DNA from: Solanum dulcamara
Lineage: Eukaryota > Streptophyta > Magnoliopsida > Solanales > Solanaceae
Length of the DNA: 64,000 bases
NCBI RefSeq assembly: GCF_947179165.1
Contig: NC_077242.1
Location: forward strand, 49,733,097 to 49,797,096
Direction of reading: 5' to 3'
In this document: positions 11,421 to 20,980 of the stretch, piece after piece
How positions within the stretch are numbered: the stretch's first letter is position 1
Layout of the letters: each line of letters begins with the position of its first letter
The notes under the pieces: model-generated
What the model was told of the DNA's origin: nothing
The model's input: the letters and a program-made list of their open reading frames with translations, nothing else
Database searches by the model: none
Made by a program: the position numbers and the translations under genes

Positions 11421-12459
11421 TACCATAATGCATATACATGCATGCAAAACTATGTAACATATCAAACATCCCTTAGATATCATCATAAAGCATGTTCAAG
11501 AGCCCCTAGGTATAAAAGGTTACACATCCCAACACTATTCAACCTATAGGAGGCTCAAGGGTCGTAGTTCAACTACTTCAAGGCCCTTATCATTCAAAAG
11601 TGGGTACAAGTCATGAGTTACATCCATAACCTATAAATGGGGCTATATCCAAATCCATGTCCTATAGAACCTTTAGTCTAGTCTTTCTAGTAGCAGGAAA
11701 AGACAAGCTTTACATGCACCACTTCCTATCACATGGAAGACTTGAAAAGTAATGACTCAACTTGTTACAGGAGTTCTAATCAGTAGGAAGTGAACAAGAG
11801 TCTTAACTCACCCTCAGAGTTTTAAGAGTGGAATAACTTCAAAATTCATATACACAATACTTACATATAAGTCATGCCAAAGGAGAGGAAGAATAACATT
11901 ACATACGCTACTTCTCAGCATATAGAAAACTTGAGGAATGGAAGCTTAACTACTTTAAGAGTCTTAACATTCAACAGTGAACACGAATTATGAATCATGA
12001 ATCATGTTCGGGGCTCATGAATAGAGCTACCCCAAGCTTCATACACATATAACTTATCACTTAGATCTAAGACATGCACAAAAGAAAGAACAGATAGGCT
12101 TTACATACTTATACCAAAACATGCCAAAACAAGGAATAGCTTTACATACTTATACCAAAAACATGCCGAAAGAAGGAATAACTTTACATACTTATACCAA
12201 AAACATGCCAAAAGAAAGCTTCACATACCTCGTATGGACTTCTCTTAATCACGTTCACATCGTCGTCCTCCAACCCTATTTAACATTGAAGAAATGCGAG
12301 TATCAACAACCTTAAATTTTCAGTGCCCTCAGTTGCACCATAGCATTCATGGAACCTATTTCCTTATTCGTCTCCTTAGGGTAACACGTGTCGAGCCATG
12401 ATTGGCCACCATATCATACTGCCAACTAGGGGCTGCTATGTGGCAGTGGGGTCCACCCC

Positions 12460-12520
12460 CCCAAGCAGGTGGGTCACCTACTTGAACCTAAGTAGGTGGT
12501 TCACCTACTTGCTTGAGGTG
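12460..12520. repeat. Inverted AAGTAGGTG word array (X2 U3)
   Basis: AAGCAGGTG, CACCTACTT, AAGTAGGTG and CACCTACTT alternate over 60 bp, making several nested hairpins. Equivalent arrays are at 15941-15990, 24201-24267 and 40557-40648 in X5, X6 and X3. CACCTAC resembles plant MYB AC-element sites; that link is inference. Confidence 0.75.
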
Positions 12521-12889
12521 CTGCCACATGTCGCTTCTTCATTGGCTACCATATGTCGTCTTTTCCCTTCCTCGTGGGTTCGTAATCTCGTCTTATTTTA
12601 TGTACCTATGTAATCTGTGCTACGTAAGTTTGATATATCCTTAAATAGATCAAGTGCATACAACTTTTAACTTAGTAGCTTATGTAGGTAAATCGAGTCC
12701 TACGACTCATTTCTTAGCCTCCAACTCTTTCCGGATTCTCACGACTCTATTTCCACCCTTCCTTTCATGAGGCATTACATCCTCCCTTCCTTAGAGTTAT
12801 TTGGTAATGTGATAGATAATAGGGATCATATGGAAATTTTCAAGAAGCTTACAAACACGTCTCAAGGTACACAAGTACGGGATATAACA

Positions 12890-13999
12890 TCCTAAGACTC
12901 AATAAGAACATTCGTCCTCGAATGTTAACTTATCTTATATTGTTTCAGGGAGATTTTGGGCGTTCTCTATAACAGTCGTCATCCGCTGCATTTAGGAGTT
13001 CAAATTACCCTTGGATATAGGGAACAAGTACGAGTATTTTTCCTCGATCTCTTTTTCGACTTCTCAGGTCATCCCCTCCCTTTGTTTTTATTTTGCCACA
13101 CTTCTTTGATGGAAGTCACATCCTTAATTCATAACCTTTTAATTTGCCAATCCAAGATGGAGATAATTTTCTCCTTGTAGGATAACTCTTCCATTTCATG
13201 GACTTTTTTTATGGGACATACTCTGGGTGGATCACCAGTATATTTGTGAAGCATCCATATCTGATAGACTAGGCGTATGGTTTCCAAATCAGGCGGTAAG
13301 TTTAATTTACAAGTAACTTTTTCTATCTTACGAGCAACTTGATAAGTTCTAATATAGTTTGGGCTAAGTTTCCTTTTCTTGCCGAATCTTATTATTTCCT
13401 TCTCCTATTCCGGGAGAATTTCGGCAGAGTTTTCTCTATATTTTGTAACTATCTCCAAAACCTGCACATAGGAAATACCAATAATGCCTCGCAGGGCTGA
13501 TATATATATTTATATCACATCATATCCACACAGGGCTTTCAATATCACCTCATATCGCAGCCACACAGGGCTTTCAATATCAATAATAGTATAAAAATTA
13601 TAAACTTACCTCGTATGTCCAACTTCGAACTGCATCTGTTACACTTCCTTGTCTACTTTCCTTTTAGTTTTCAACTTCATCTTTCAATCATACTTCAATA
13701 CCTTACGTGGTACATATATTTCGTGCCTTGGCTTACCTGCATGCTTGGTAACTTCCAATATCATCAATCACTTTCTTCTACAAATGTTGTCCTTCTGCTG
13801 AAATCAGAGGTTAATATAAGGAATTTCACTTCCTATGACTCGGCTCTATTGCACGATCTTTAGATATGAAAGAAGAGTAACATCCTAAATTTCATGTAGC
13901 CTCCTGTTTATAGATGTGGCGCGCAACACACCGATAAACAAGACTCTACTAGATGCGGTCTGCAGATAACCCAAGAACGAACTGCTCTGATACCACTTT
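12890..13999 (-). mobile_element. X2 interior, deleted to 1.1 kb
   Basis: Reverse-strand interior reduced to an integrase tail (13000-13385) joined directly to the X leader (13400-13999). Next to the 3' LTR the reverse strand reads CATTCGAGGACGAATG, a sequence that often precedes the LTR in Del elements. The primer-binding site GCTCTGATACCA at 13984-13995 is a perfect complement of TGGTATCAGAGC. All of gag, protease, reverse transcriptase and RNase H is missing. Confidence 0.85.
13000..13385 (-). pseudogene. X2 integrase C-terminal remnant
   Basis: Reverse-strand translation gives 'KLSPNYIRTYQVARKIEK', 'LNLPPDLETI', 'VYQIWMLHKYTGDPPRV' and 'MEELSYKEKIISILDWQI', the same order as the C-terminal part of X1 and of Del/Tekay integrases generally. 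A stop follows 'QIKRL', then 'IKDVTSIKEVWQNKN'. Substitutions in otherwise fixed positions (HVSML to QIWML) mark it as long dead. No catalytic core remains. Confidence 0.85.
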
Positions 14000-15383
14000 T
14001 GTTATGAACAAACCCTGTGGGCCGCAACTGGGGTCTGACTTGGACCCTCGTGTACCTATTTGTCGACTATAGTTAAATTGGACTATGTATAACGTGATAC
14101 TTCTCACAAAAACCTCAATAGGTTAAAACTTTTTCATGTTCATATAGCCTCCTAGATATAGGAACCAAACACATGAACCCAGTGGGTGATAAAATATTCA
14201 TACACGTGTAACATCTTTCATTTGCATCATGTCATAAAAGGGAAAGCCAACCGACAAGGCTGCCACAATATAATATATTTTACAACATATTGCATAGGCA
14301 TAACCAAAATAAACTCCTAAACAACCCACACACATATATCTACAGACCTCTAAAAATAGGAACGACAACATATTGAAGGACATGGCCCCCACCGTACCCC
14401 TGCATAAACAAATATATATATCGTAGGACCAGTAACCAAAAGCTAGGCTCTAAAACAGTGGAGCACCTCCAACATAGCTGAGCAGAAATCCTAAGCTGGC
14501 GGATCTCCAAAATAAACATCTGTACCTATAGGCATGAAACGCAGCCCCCCGAGGAAAGGGGGGTCAGTACGATGCATGTACTGAGTATATGAGCATATAT
14601 AACTGAGATAACAACTGAAACAGGGATGCAGGAAACCAAGTATAGCATTTAATAGGGTACTGTAACTACATCTCATAAAATAAAGTCATGTATACCATTA
14701 TCACGTACCATATCCGGCCCGCTCAGGGACTCGGTGTTACAAATACATCATCTATCATAATAGGCATATGCATATTATTAGCACTGTGGGACATACAACC
14801 CGATTTATGTATACAACAAGCACATGCCGAGGAACAACGGCCCGATCCATATGTCACATAATAATGCCGAGGTACGACGGCCTAATCAATATATTACATG
14901 ATAATGTCGAGGTACAATGGCTCGATCCGTATAATGCATAATAATGCCGAGGTATGACGGCTCGATCCATATAAAGCATGTTCAATAGCCCCTAGGTATA
15001 AAAGGTTACACATCCCAACACTATTCAACCTATAGGAGGCTCAAGGGTCGTAGTTCAACTACTTTAAGGCCCTTATCATTCAAAAGTGGGTACAAGTCAT
15101 GAGTTACATCCAGAACCTATAAATGGGGCTATATCCAAATCCATGTCCTATAGAACCTTTAGTGTAGTCTTTCTAGTAGCAGGAAAAGACAAGCTTTACA
15201 TGCACCACTTCCTATCACATGGAAGACTTGAAAATTAATGACTCAACTTGTTACAAGAGTTCTAATCAGTAGGAAGTGGACAAGAGTCTTAACTCACCCT
15301 CAGAGTTTTAAGAGTGGAATAACTTCAAAATTCATATACACAATACTTACATCTAAGTTATTCCAAAGGAGAGGATGAATAAA
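14000..15383 (-). mobile_element. X2 5' LTR, partial
   Basis: Reverse-strand LTR ending at 14000 (forward TGTTATGAACAAACC) next to the perfect primer-binding site. It is close to 10286-12000 in sequence, with a shorter minisatellite (14822-14975) and a deletion after it (joined near 14975 to a segment equivalent to 11487). It breaks off near 15383 against forward sequence of another element. Confidence 0.85.
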
Positions 15384-15566
15384 CATAGGTGTCTGTACCT
15401 ATTCCAGATGTCTACAGATAACCCCCAGTCCTGGAACTCATATATTGATTACTTGGATGAAAATGTATATTATTCCAGTAGAAAGGAATCTCCCTACAAT
15501 TTGTATGAAGTCTTAAGGAAAATGTTATTCAACATTCAGGGACGAATGTTCTAAAGGGGGGAAGGA
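15384..15566 (+). mobile_element. Forward X element 3' end with polypurine tract
   Basis: About 180 bp of forward interior ending in GGGACGAATGTTCT and a polypurine tract AAAGGGGGGAAGGA (15553-15566) right before an LTR start. This is the normal end of a Del-type interior, where plus-strand DNA synthesis is primed. The upstream part is not recognisable as integrase. It stands against an LTR that is itself followed by the tail of another LTR, so this border is probably a recombination product. Confidence 0.75.
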
Positions 15567-15940
15567 TGTTACACCCCGCATAGGTGAGCCGGATAAGCTA
15601 GACACTATCAGGTGAGCCGGATAAGCTACAACACTATCAAACAAATCTAAGGAAAGAAGATTGTGATACCTCGTGAGAAGGAAGGTTGGAAATGGAGTCA
15701 TAAGAATCCGAAAGGAATTGGAGGCCAAGTAATGAGTCATAGGACTCGATTTACCTATGTAAGCTACTAACTTGTAAGTCTTACCTACCTAATCTATTGG
15801 AGTACGTACCAAGCTTGCGAAGCATGGATTACATAGGCTCTTAAAGTAAGACGAGATTACGAATCTACGAGGGCGGAAAAAAAATAATGACGTGAAAGCC
15901 CAAGAGGGTGACACGTGGCAGCACCTCAAGCAAGAAAGTG

Positions 15941-15990
15941 ACCCACCTACTTGGGGTCAATTAGGTGACCCACCTGCTTGGGGGAGGTGG
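15941..15990. repeat. Inverted AAGTAGGTG-type words (X5 U3)
   Basis: CACCTACTTGG, then TTAGGTGACCCACC and CACCTGCTTGG: a degraded form of the array seen in X2, X3 and X6. The sequence GACACGTGGC, a G-box, lies just upstream (15910-15919). Confidence 0.65.
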
Positions 15991-16100
15991 ACCCCACTTC
16001 CACATGGCAGCACCCCATTGGCCGCATGGTTGAGATGGCCTAATAAAGGCTTGACACATGTCACCCTTAGGGGATGACATGTTTCACTTCTTAAGGGACC

Positions 16101-16226
16101 ATATATATGTATGTTAGTGACTCTTAAGTCATTTGAAGTCTAAAAATCAGCCACAGTATAGAGAGAAACGTGAGAGAAAGAGAGTACACAACGGCAGCCA
16201 CAAATTGGAAGAAATTAAGGTAAGTT
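16101..16226 (+). promoter_or_regulatory. X5 LTR promoter block: TATA and splice donor
   Basis: ATATATATGT at 16101-16110 is a TATA candidate. AAGGTAAGT follows, with GT at 16220-16221, about 118 nt downstream, after a purine-rich GAGAGAAA stretch typical of plant 5' leaders. It matches the X6 arrangement (24362 and 24477). Inferred from sequence only. Confidence 0.55.
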
Positions 16227-18299
16227 CTTCACTTTTCTTCCATTAATTAATTATCTATGATGTTCCTCAACCCTGTGGAGGTGTATATATGTATATTATG
16301 ATGTCTATGAAATTAATTCTTCAGCTTAGAACTTGAGAGAAAGTTGAAAGAACAAAGAGACAAAATGTTAAAAACTAGCTAACAAACCCATTTTTGGAGG
16401 GGACAGTTGTTAGTAATATTGGTATAACTTCTTGTGTATAGCTTCGTTTTGGGTGATACAATATGTTTTGGAAATTTATTTCATAGGTCTATAACTTTTA
16501 TGAGACTTTAAAATCCAGTTTTGCTTTTAGCTTCTCAAAAAAGGGTGATGAAGCGTAGAGGAGTTACTGCCCAGATTTTGGTTTTGGAAATCTTACACGG
16601 ACTACTGTTGGTATTTTGGGAATATCTTTTTGTACAGAATTGATGTAGGGATGATTCGAAATTGTATGCGACCCTAAGACACATGTATATAACTTTCATG
16701 AAGGACGTAAATCCTTTTTCCCTCCATTACCCCTTTGAAATGAAGCGACAAGGTAAAATAGTAAGCTGTCCAGAATTTACGTTTTGATAGTTTTGAGTGA
16801 GTTGTTTGGTGTTTGTATTGTGTAATGTATTATTGCAGGGCCTAAATGCATTCCAAAAGGGGTATGGATGCTTTTAGTTTCAGCCACACGGCCCCTCGTT
16901 TTGTATAATGAAAGGCGTTATAGAATAAAGACTAGACAACCTATTTGATATCATCTTTTTGAATGAGTCATTAGGAGTTTATATTGTATATTGTTGGTCT
17001 GAATTGCTGTAGGTTGTTGTTGTTGGTTGGATGTAGGTCTTAGAGACCAAATTGGAAATTCAGATAGGGCACATTATAGGGGAGGTGCAGCCCAATTTTC
17101 ATTAACGCCTTAGCAAACTAAAGAACTAGTCGAGGAAACGACTAAGGAAAAAGATTCCATTAATACTAGGTGTAACCTAAGATGCTGGAAAGTTAATAAG
17201 GGTTGATATTCATATTACTTTTATGTTGGATAGGTTCAAAGGACAACGAGGTGAATAGGATAAGAAATAACTTGGACAAGGTATGTGAAACTTTCTTTGG
17301 GCATGTTTTTGCATAAGTATGTAAAGCCTATCTTGTTTCTTATTTTGGCATTGTCTTCAAGTTAAGTAATGATTGATATGAGATTGAGGGTAAATCTACT
17401 CATAACTGCCAAGCATAATTCATGGTCCTCATTTACTTCTTGATGGAAGCACTCTTACAGTAATTGAACTAGGGCTTCTCAAGACTTCCATACGTCAGGA
17501 AGTGATGAGTATGTAAGGCTATCCTACCCTTCTCTTGGCATGTCTTAGTCCTAAATATGATATGTATATAACATGTAGGGACGAATCTACTCAAGAAGTT
17601 CTGAATATGATTCATGACCCCTACCTACTTCTGGAGGTAAGAGCTTCTATGCTAATAGAGTTAGTGTCTCTCACGGTCTCCTAGATAATGGAAAGTAGAG
17701 GGTACGTAAAGCTAATTCCTTCCTCTTGGCATATCCTTGATAGAAGTGCAATATGTATAGCTGCGTATGCAAGTGGGGATAATCCCATTCATAAGGCCCG
17801 AGCATACCTCCCGATTCTTATCCACTGCTGAATACTAGGACGTAATAGAGTTAGTATCTCTCAAACTCCTTTGGGATAGGAAAGGATAAATAGGTGAGGC
17901 CTAAACTCTCTTTATTTTGACATGTCTTAAAGAAAATGATACATGATACGAGCTCTAGAGTAAGTCCATTCCTAAGCTCCAAATACGCTATACGTCTCAT
18001 ATTCACTCCTTGGCAGGAAAACTCTTATCGTAGTTGAGCTACCTTCTCTGAACCATCTATATGTCGATTAATAGTGGGGCTTAGAGCTCCTAGTCCTAAG
18101 GACTCTATGATGACAGATGTCTATGATTCTCTTAATCCGGTTGGCATTACCCTAAAATATGTCTATAATTCCTGAGACTTTACTTAATATAGCCCTAGTG
18201 GCACTCAAAGGGCACTTGAGATGATTATTGTCCTGATCCATGAATGATAGATTAGCATGATTACCCTAGTGAGTCTTAGATAATGATCTATCTATATAT

Positions 18300-18620
18300 G
18301 ATGTATATGATACCGAGTCCCCTAATAGGCCGGGTACGGTATATAATGCTATAATTATAACACTGAGTTCTCTAATGGGCCGGGTATAGTATATGATGAT
18401 ATGGTGATAACACCGAGTCCCCTAATGGTCCAGTTACGGTATATGATTATATGATCATAATACCAAGACCCATACTGGGCCGAGTACGGTATGATATATA
18501 ATGATAGATAGGCATGCATGTGAAAACATAATAATGTAATCGTAACATATGACATGATGTCGTATGCAATGACATGGTAACACCGAGTCCCCTAGCGGGC
18601 CGAATATAGTATATGAAGAT
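18300..18620 (+). repeat. Minisatellite of about 50-65 bp in X5
   Basis: Tandem units with the core ACCGAGTCCCCTAATGGGCC followed by GGGTACGGTATATGATGATATG. Five to six diverged copies. Other X LTRs have the same class (26245-26700 forward; about 2220-2600, 9690-10230 and 41860-42400 reverse), while others carry the 40-bp class or remnants of both. Confidence 0.8.
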
Positions 18621-19253
18621 GGTGTACATGCCCTTATGTTATAAGATGTAGGTAGAGTGCCCTATTAACTGTTATACTTGTTCCATTCATCCCTATTTCA
18701 GTTGTTCTCTCAGTTATGATGCATTATGATTTATATACTCAGTACATATATCGTACTGACCCCCCATTCCCTGGGGGGATGTGTTTCATGCCCGCAGGTA
18801 AAAATGTCCATTCTGGAGATCCGTCAGCTTAGGAGTTCCTCTCAGTTATGTCATAAGTGCTTCACTATTCTGGAGCCTAATTTTTGATACTGGTCACTTA
18901 ATGTATATATTTGTACATTCAGGAGTACGACGTGTCCCTATCCCACCATATGTTGCTATTACTATTCCTAGAGGTCTATAGATATATGAATGTGGGATGT
19001 TTGTGAGTTCATTTCCATTGTGCCTATACGACATTTTATGAATATAGTTATGTTACAGCAGCCTTGTCGGCTTGCATACCCTTATGTGCTATGAAACGAG
19101 TGAAAGAGGCCATACGTGCACGAAAAAGTTGTAACTCATTGGGGGTTTTGCAAGTAGTATCACCTTGTTCATAGTTCAGTATGACTACAACTGGTAGGTA
19201 TGTATATGGGGGTCCAGGTTGGACCCCAGTCGCGGCCTACGGGGTTGAGAGTG

Positions 19254-19451
19254 TGTAGGATGATTCCCAAGCCTGTATGTGACTTGAGTTTTATTTCATC
19301 TCTAGACTTGTATGTTTGAGATTATTCTTTATCTTATTTTTATTATATTTTATCATACCTTATGAATGTGATGTATGATAAGAGTCTTAATTGGGATCCT
19401 TTAAGTTCTCGATTATTGTGTCATGGTTTAGCCCTAATCTGTGTTGTGACA
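19254..19451 (+). mobile_element. Y2 5' LTR, tail only
   Basis: 198 bp matching 27334-27524 from the first base (TGTAG), ending TGTTGTGACA. The rest of the Y2 5' LTR, which should lie left of X5, is missing. The match at 'TATGTTTGAGATTATTCTT' and 'GGGATCCTT' shows common descent with the 3' LTR tail. Confidence 0.8.
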
Positions 19452-19667
19452 AACTTGGTATGAGAGCACAAGGTTAAAGTATCCTAGGGAGTTTAACATG
19501 CGATGTCGAGAAGAGTCTGGTTCATCAGTGTAAAGCATGCCACATCTTTGACTAGGAGTCTATTAGGAGTTTTAGGTAATGTTCACTTCTTTTATGATCC
19601 ATGTCATACTATAGAGCATACTCTAAATCTTTTCCCCTTGACAATTTTTCTTTCCAATTTTCAGAAG

Positions 19668-19847
19668 ATGTCTTCAAGAAGAACTCCAATCCAAAGAAGA
19701 ATTGATATTATTGAGGGTGGTATTCTTGTTCAAAATTGTTTAGAATCATCATTGGTAGAGGATGTAAAAGCAAGGCATGACATGGTTCCAACCTTAGTTA
19801 AATTAAAGAAATTGGTGGTTGATAAAAAGATTGAGGTTCTCTCATAA
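19668..19847 (+). pseudogene. Y2 gag start fused to RNase H/integrase linker
   Basis: A 59-codon frame starting at the expected gag ATG. The first about 12 residues (MSSRRTPIQRRI) look like a Del gag N-terminus. From residue about 15 it reads 'EGGILVQNCLESSLVEDVK', which in related elements lies between RNase H and the integrase zinc domain (compare Y-A at about 27900-27970). A deletion of most of gag, all of protease and reverse transcriptase and most of RNase H therefore happened to keep the frame. It ends at a stop where the family continues. The upstream in-frame extension to 19503 lies in the leader and is not coding. Confidence 0.75.
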
Positions 19848-20565
19848 GGGGAAGATGGAGTACTTCATTACCAAGGTTTATTATGTGTTTCAAATATTGA
19901 TGGTTGAAGAGAAATGATATTGAGTGGAGCCCATAGCTCTTGATGGTTGATGTAGGGTAGATTGGGGAGAGAATGAGTTTTCCGTATTATGATAAATTTT
20001 GGAATTCTTACCTTATTTAAGGTTATTGATATGGAGGAAGAAATAGATAGATCTTGGTGTGTGCAATATATATGTAAGATTATATTGGTGTACCTTTGGT
20101 AGGAGTTAATGCAAATGTGGATGTATAGACTCTAAGGTAGAGTTAAAAATTCTTAAGAGATGTTGACTTCAAGGGAACCATAAAGTGGTTAGATTGGTAG
20201 GCTTGAATACATGGTTGTCGATATGTGAGTGATTGTAGTAGGCTATAGATGACCTCTTGTTAAGGGTTTCAAAAGAGTGTATTAGGATGGTTATGGAACC
20301 AGGATTGAATGTGGAGTTGATGGCATATGGGTAAATGTATTATGCATTGGGTACTTTTTGATTAGATCTTGAGATTGATTGAATGTGCTGGTGAAGAGTG
20401 GTATAGGATCTTAAGTCATATTGGTAAGGTGGCATATGAACTTTTATTACCATTGGAGTTAGCCTTGGTTTATCCGATATTCTATGTATCAATATTGAGG
20501 AAATGGGTTGGTGGTCCTAATGCCACGTACCTTTGGTTAATGTGAGTGTTGAAGAAAACTTGACT
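19848..20565 (+). pseudogene. Y2 integrase remnant
   Basis: Forward continuation with many stops: 'GVLHYQGLLCVSNIDG' at about 19855-19905, traces of the core, then a clear C-terminal piece at 20407-20540, 'SHIGKVAYELLLPLELALV' and 'FYVSILRKWVGGPNA'. This is the Del/Tekay integrase tail. The catalytic core is not recognisable, so it is non-functional. Confidence 0.75.
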
Positions 20566-20980
20566 TTTGGGGGATTATCCGATGGCTACTAGAAAAGGAA
20601 GGGAGATGGATCAGGCTGCTTCATCTAGTATGTTACAAGTTTCCTTTGGTCATTGTATTAGTGGGTATAGATTGGTTTTGTATTCATTGTGCTATGATTT
20701 TCTTGATAACCCGAGTGTTTGAATATCCATTCTAGTTGAAGTGTTAGCTTATCATGTCTATCCTTACAAATTCCTAAGTTCTAGTTATTCTCTTTTCTTT
20801 TCATATGAATACATGTTAATGAAGTTTATTTTAAGATACATTTTAATTTGAAATTGAAAATCTCATGTTTATTTCATTTGATGTGTTATTGCGTTCATGT
20901 TGGAATGCTAGTCCTATTTTCGTGTCCGTTCTTTGCTAGTCGAATCTCAATTAAGGACTTATATTCCCATAGGGATATAT

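Larger units (their letters stand above)
10286..12889 (-). mobile_element. X2 3' LTR, both ends present (2604 bp)
   Basis: The only X LTR in the X1/X2 region with both ends: forward TGTTACGACCC at 10286 and GGGATATAACA at 12889 (TG...CA on the reverse strand). An integrase tail and leader follow to the right, so it is a 3' LTR. It contains a 40-bp minisatellite (11104-11420), repeated stretches near 12060-12230 containing ACATGCC and CTTATACCAAAA, and inverted AAGTAGGTG words (12460-12520). It has lost the TATA/donor block found in other X LTRs, by a deletion near 12230-12330. Confidence 0.9.
15567..19253 (+). mobile_element. X5: forward X LTR (about 3.69 kb)
   Basis: Starts TGTTACACCCCGC after a polypurine tract and ends near 19253 at GGGGTTGAGAGTG (decayed GGTCGTGACA). 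It contains AAGTAGGTG words, a TATA box with splice donor, and a minisatellite at 18300-18620. The 200 bp to its right are the end of a Y LTR, joined at exactly the point where X6 joins the matching Y LTR tail at 27334. X5 therefore lies within the 5' LTR of Y2, although the Y sequence expected to its left is missing. Confidence 0.85.
19452..20980 (+). mobile_element. Y2 interior, internally deleted
   Basis: Forward interior of only 1.5 kb (intact Del elements have 4-5 kb). The primer-binding site TGGTATGAGAGC at 19456-19467 has one mismatch. A splice-acceptor-like TTTCTTTCCAATTTTCAG ends at 19664, four bases before the gag ATG. Then come a gag/pol deletion fusion and a decayed integrase tail. 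The last 400 bp (20570-20980) show nothing I recognise; the expected polypurine tract before 20981 is weak. Confidence 0.8.

Noticed and set aside
11090..11486. Overlapping 115-117-codon reverse frames
   Set aside because: Products of the 40-bp minisatellite (repeated 'ALYGSGHRT'-like peptide).
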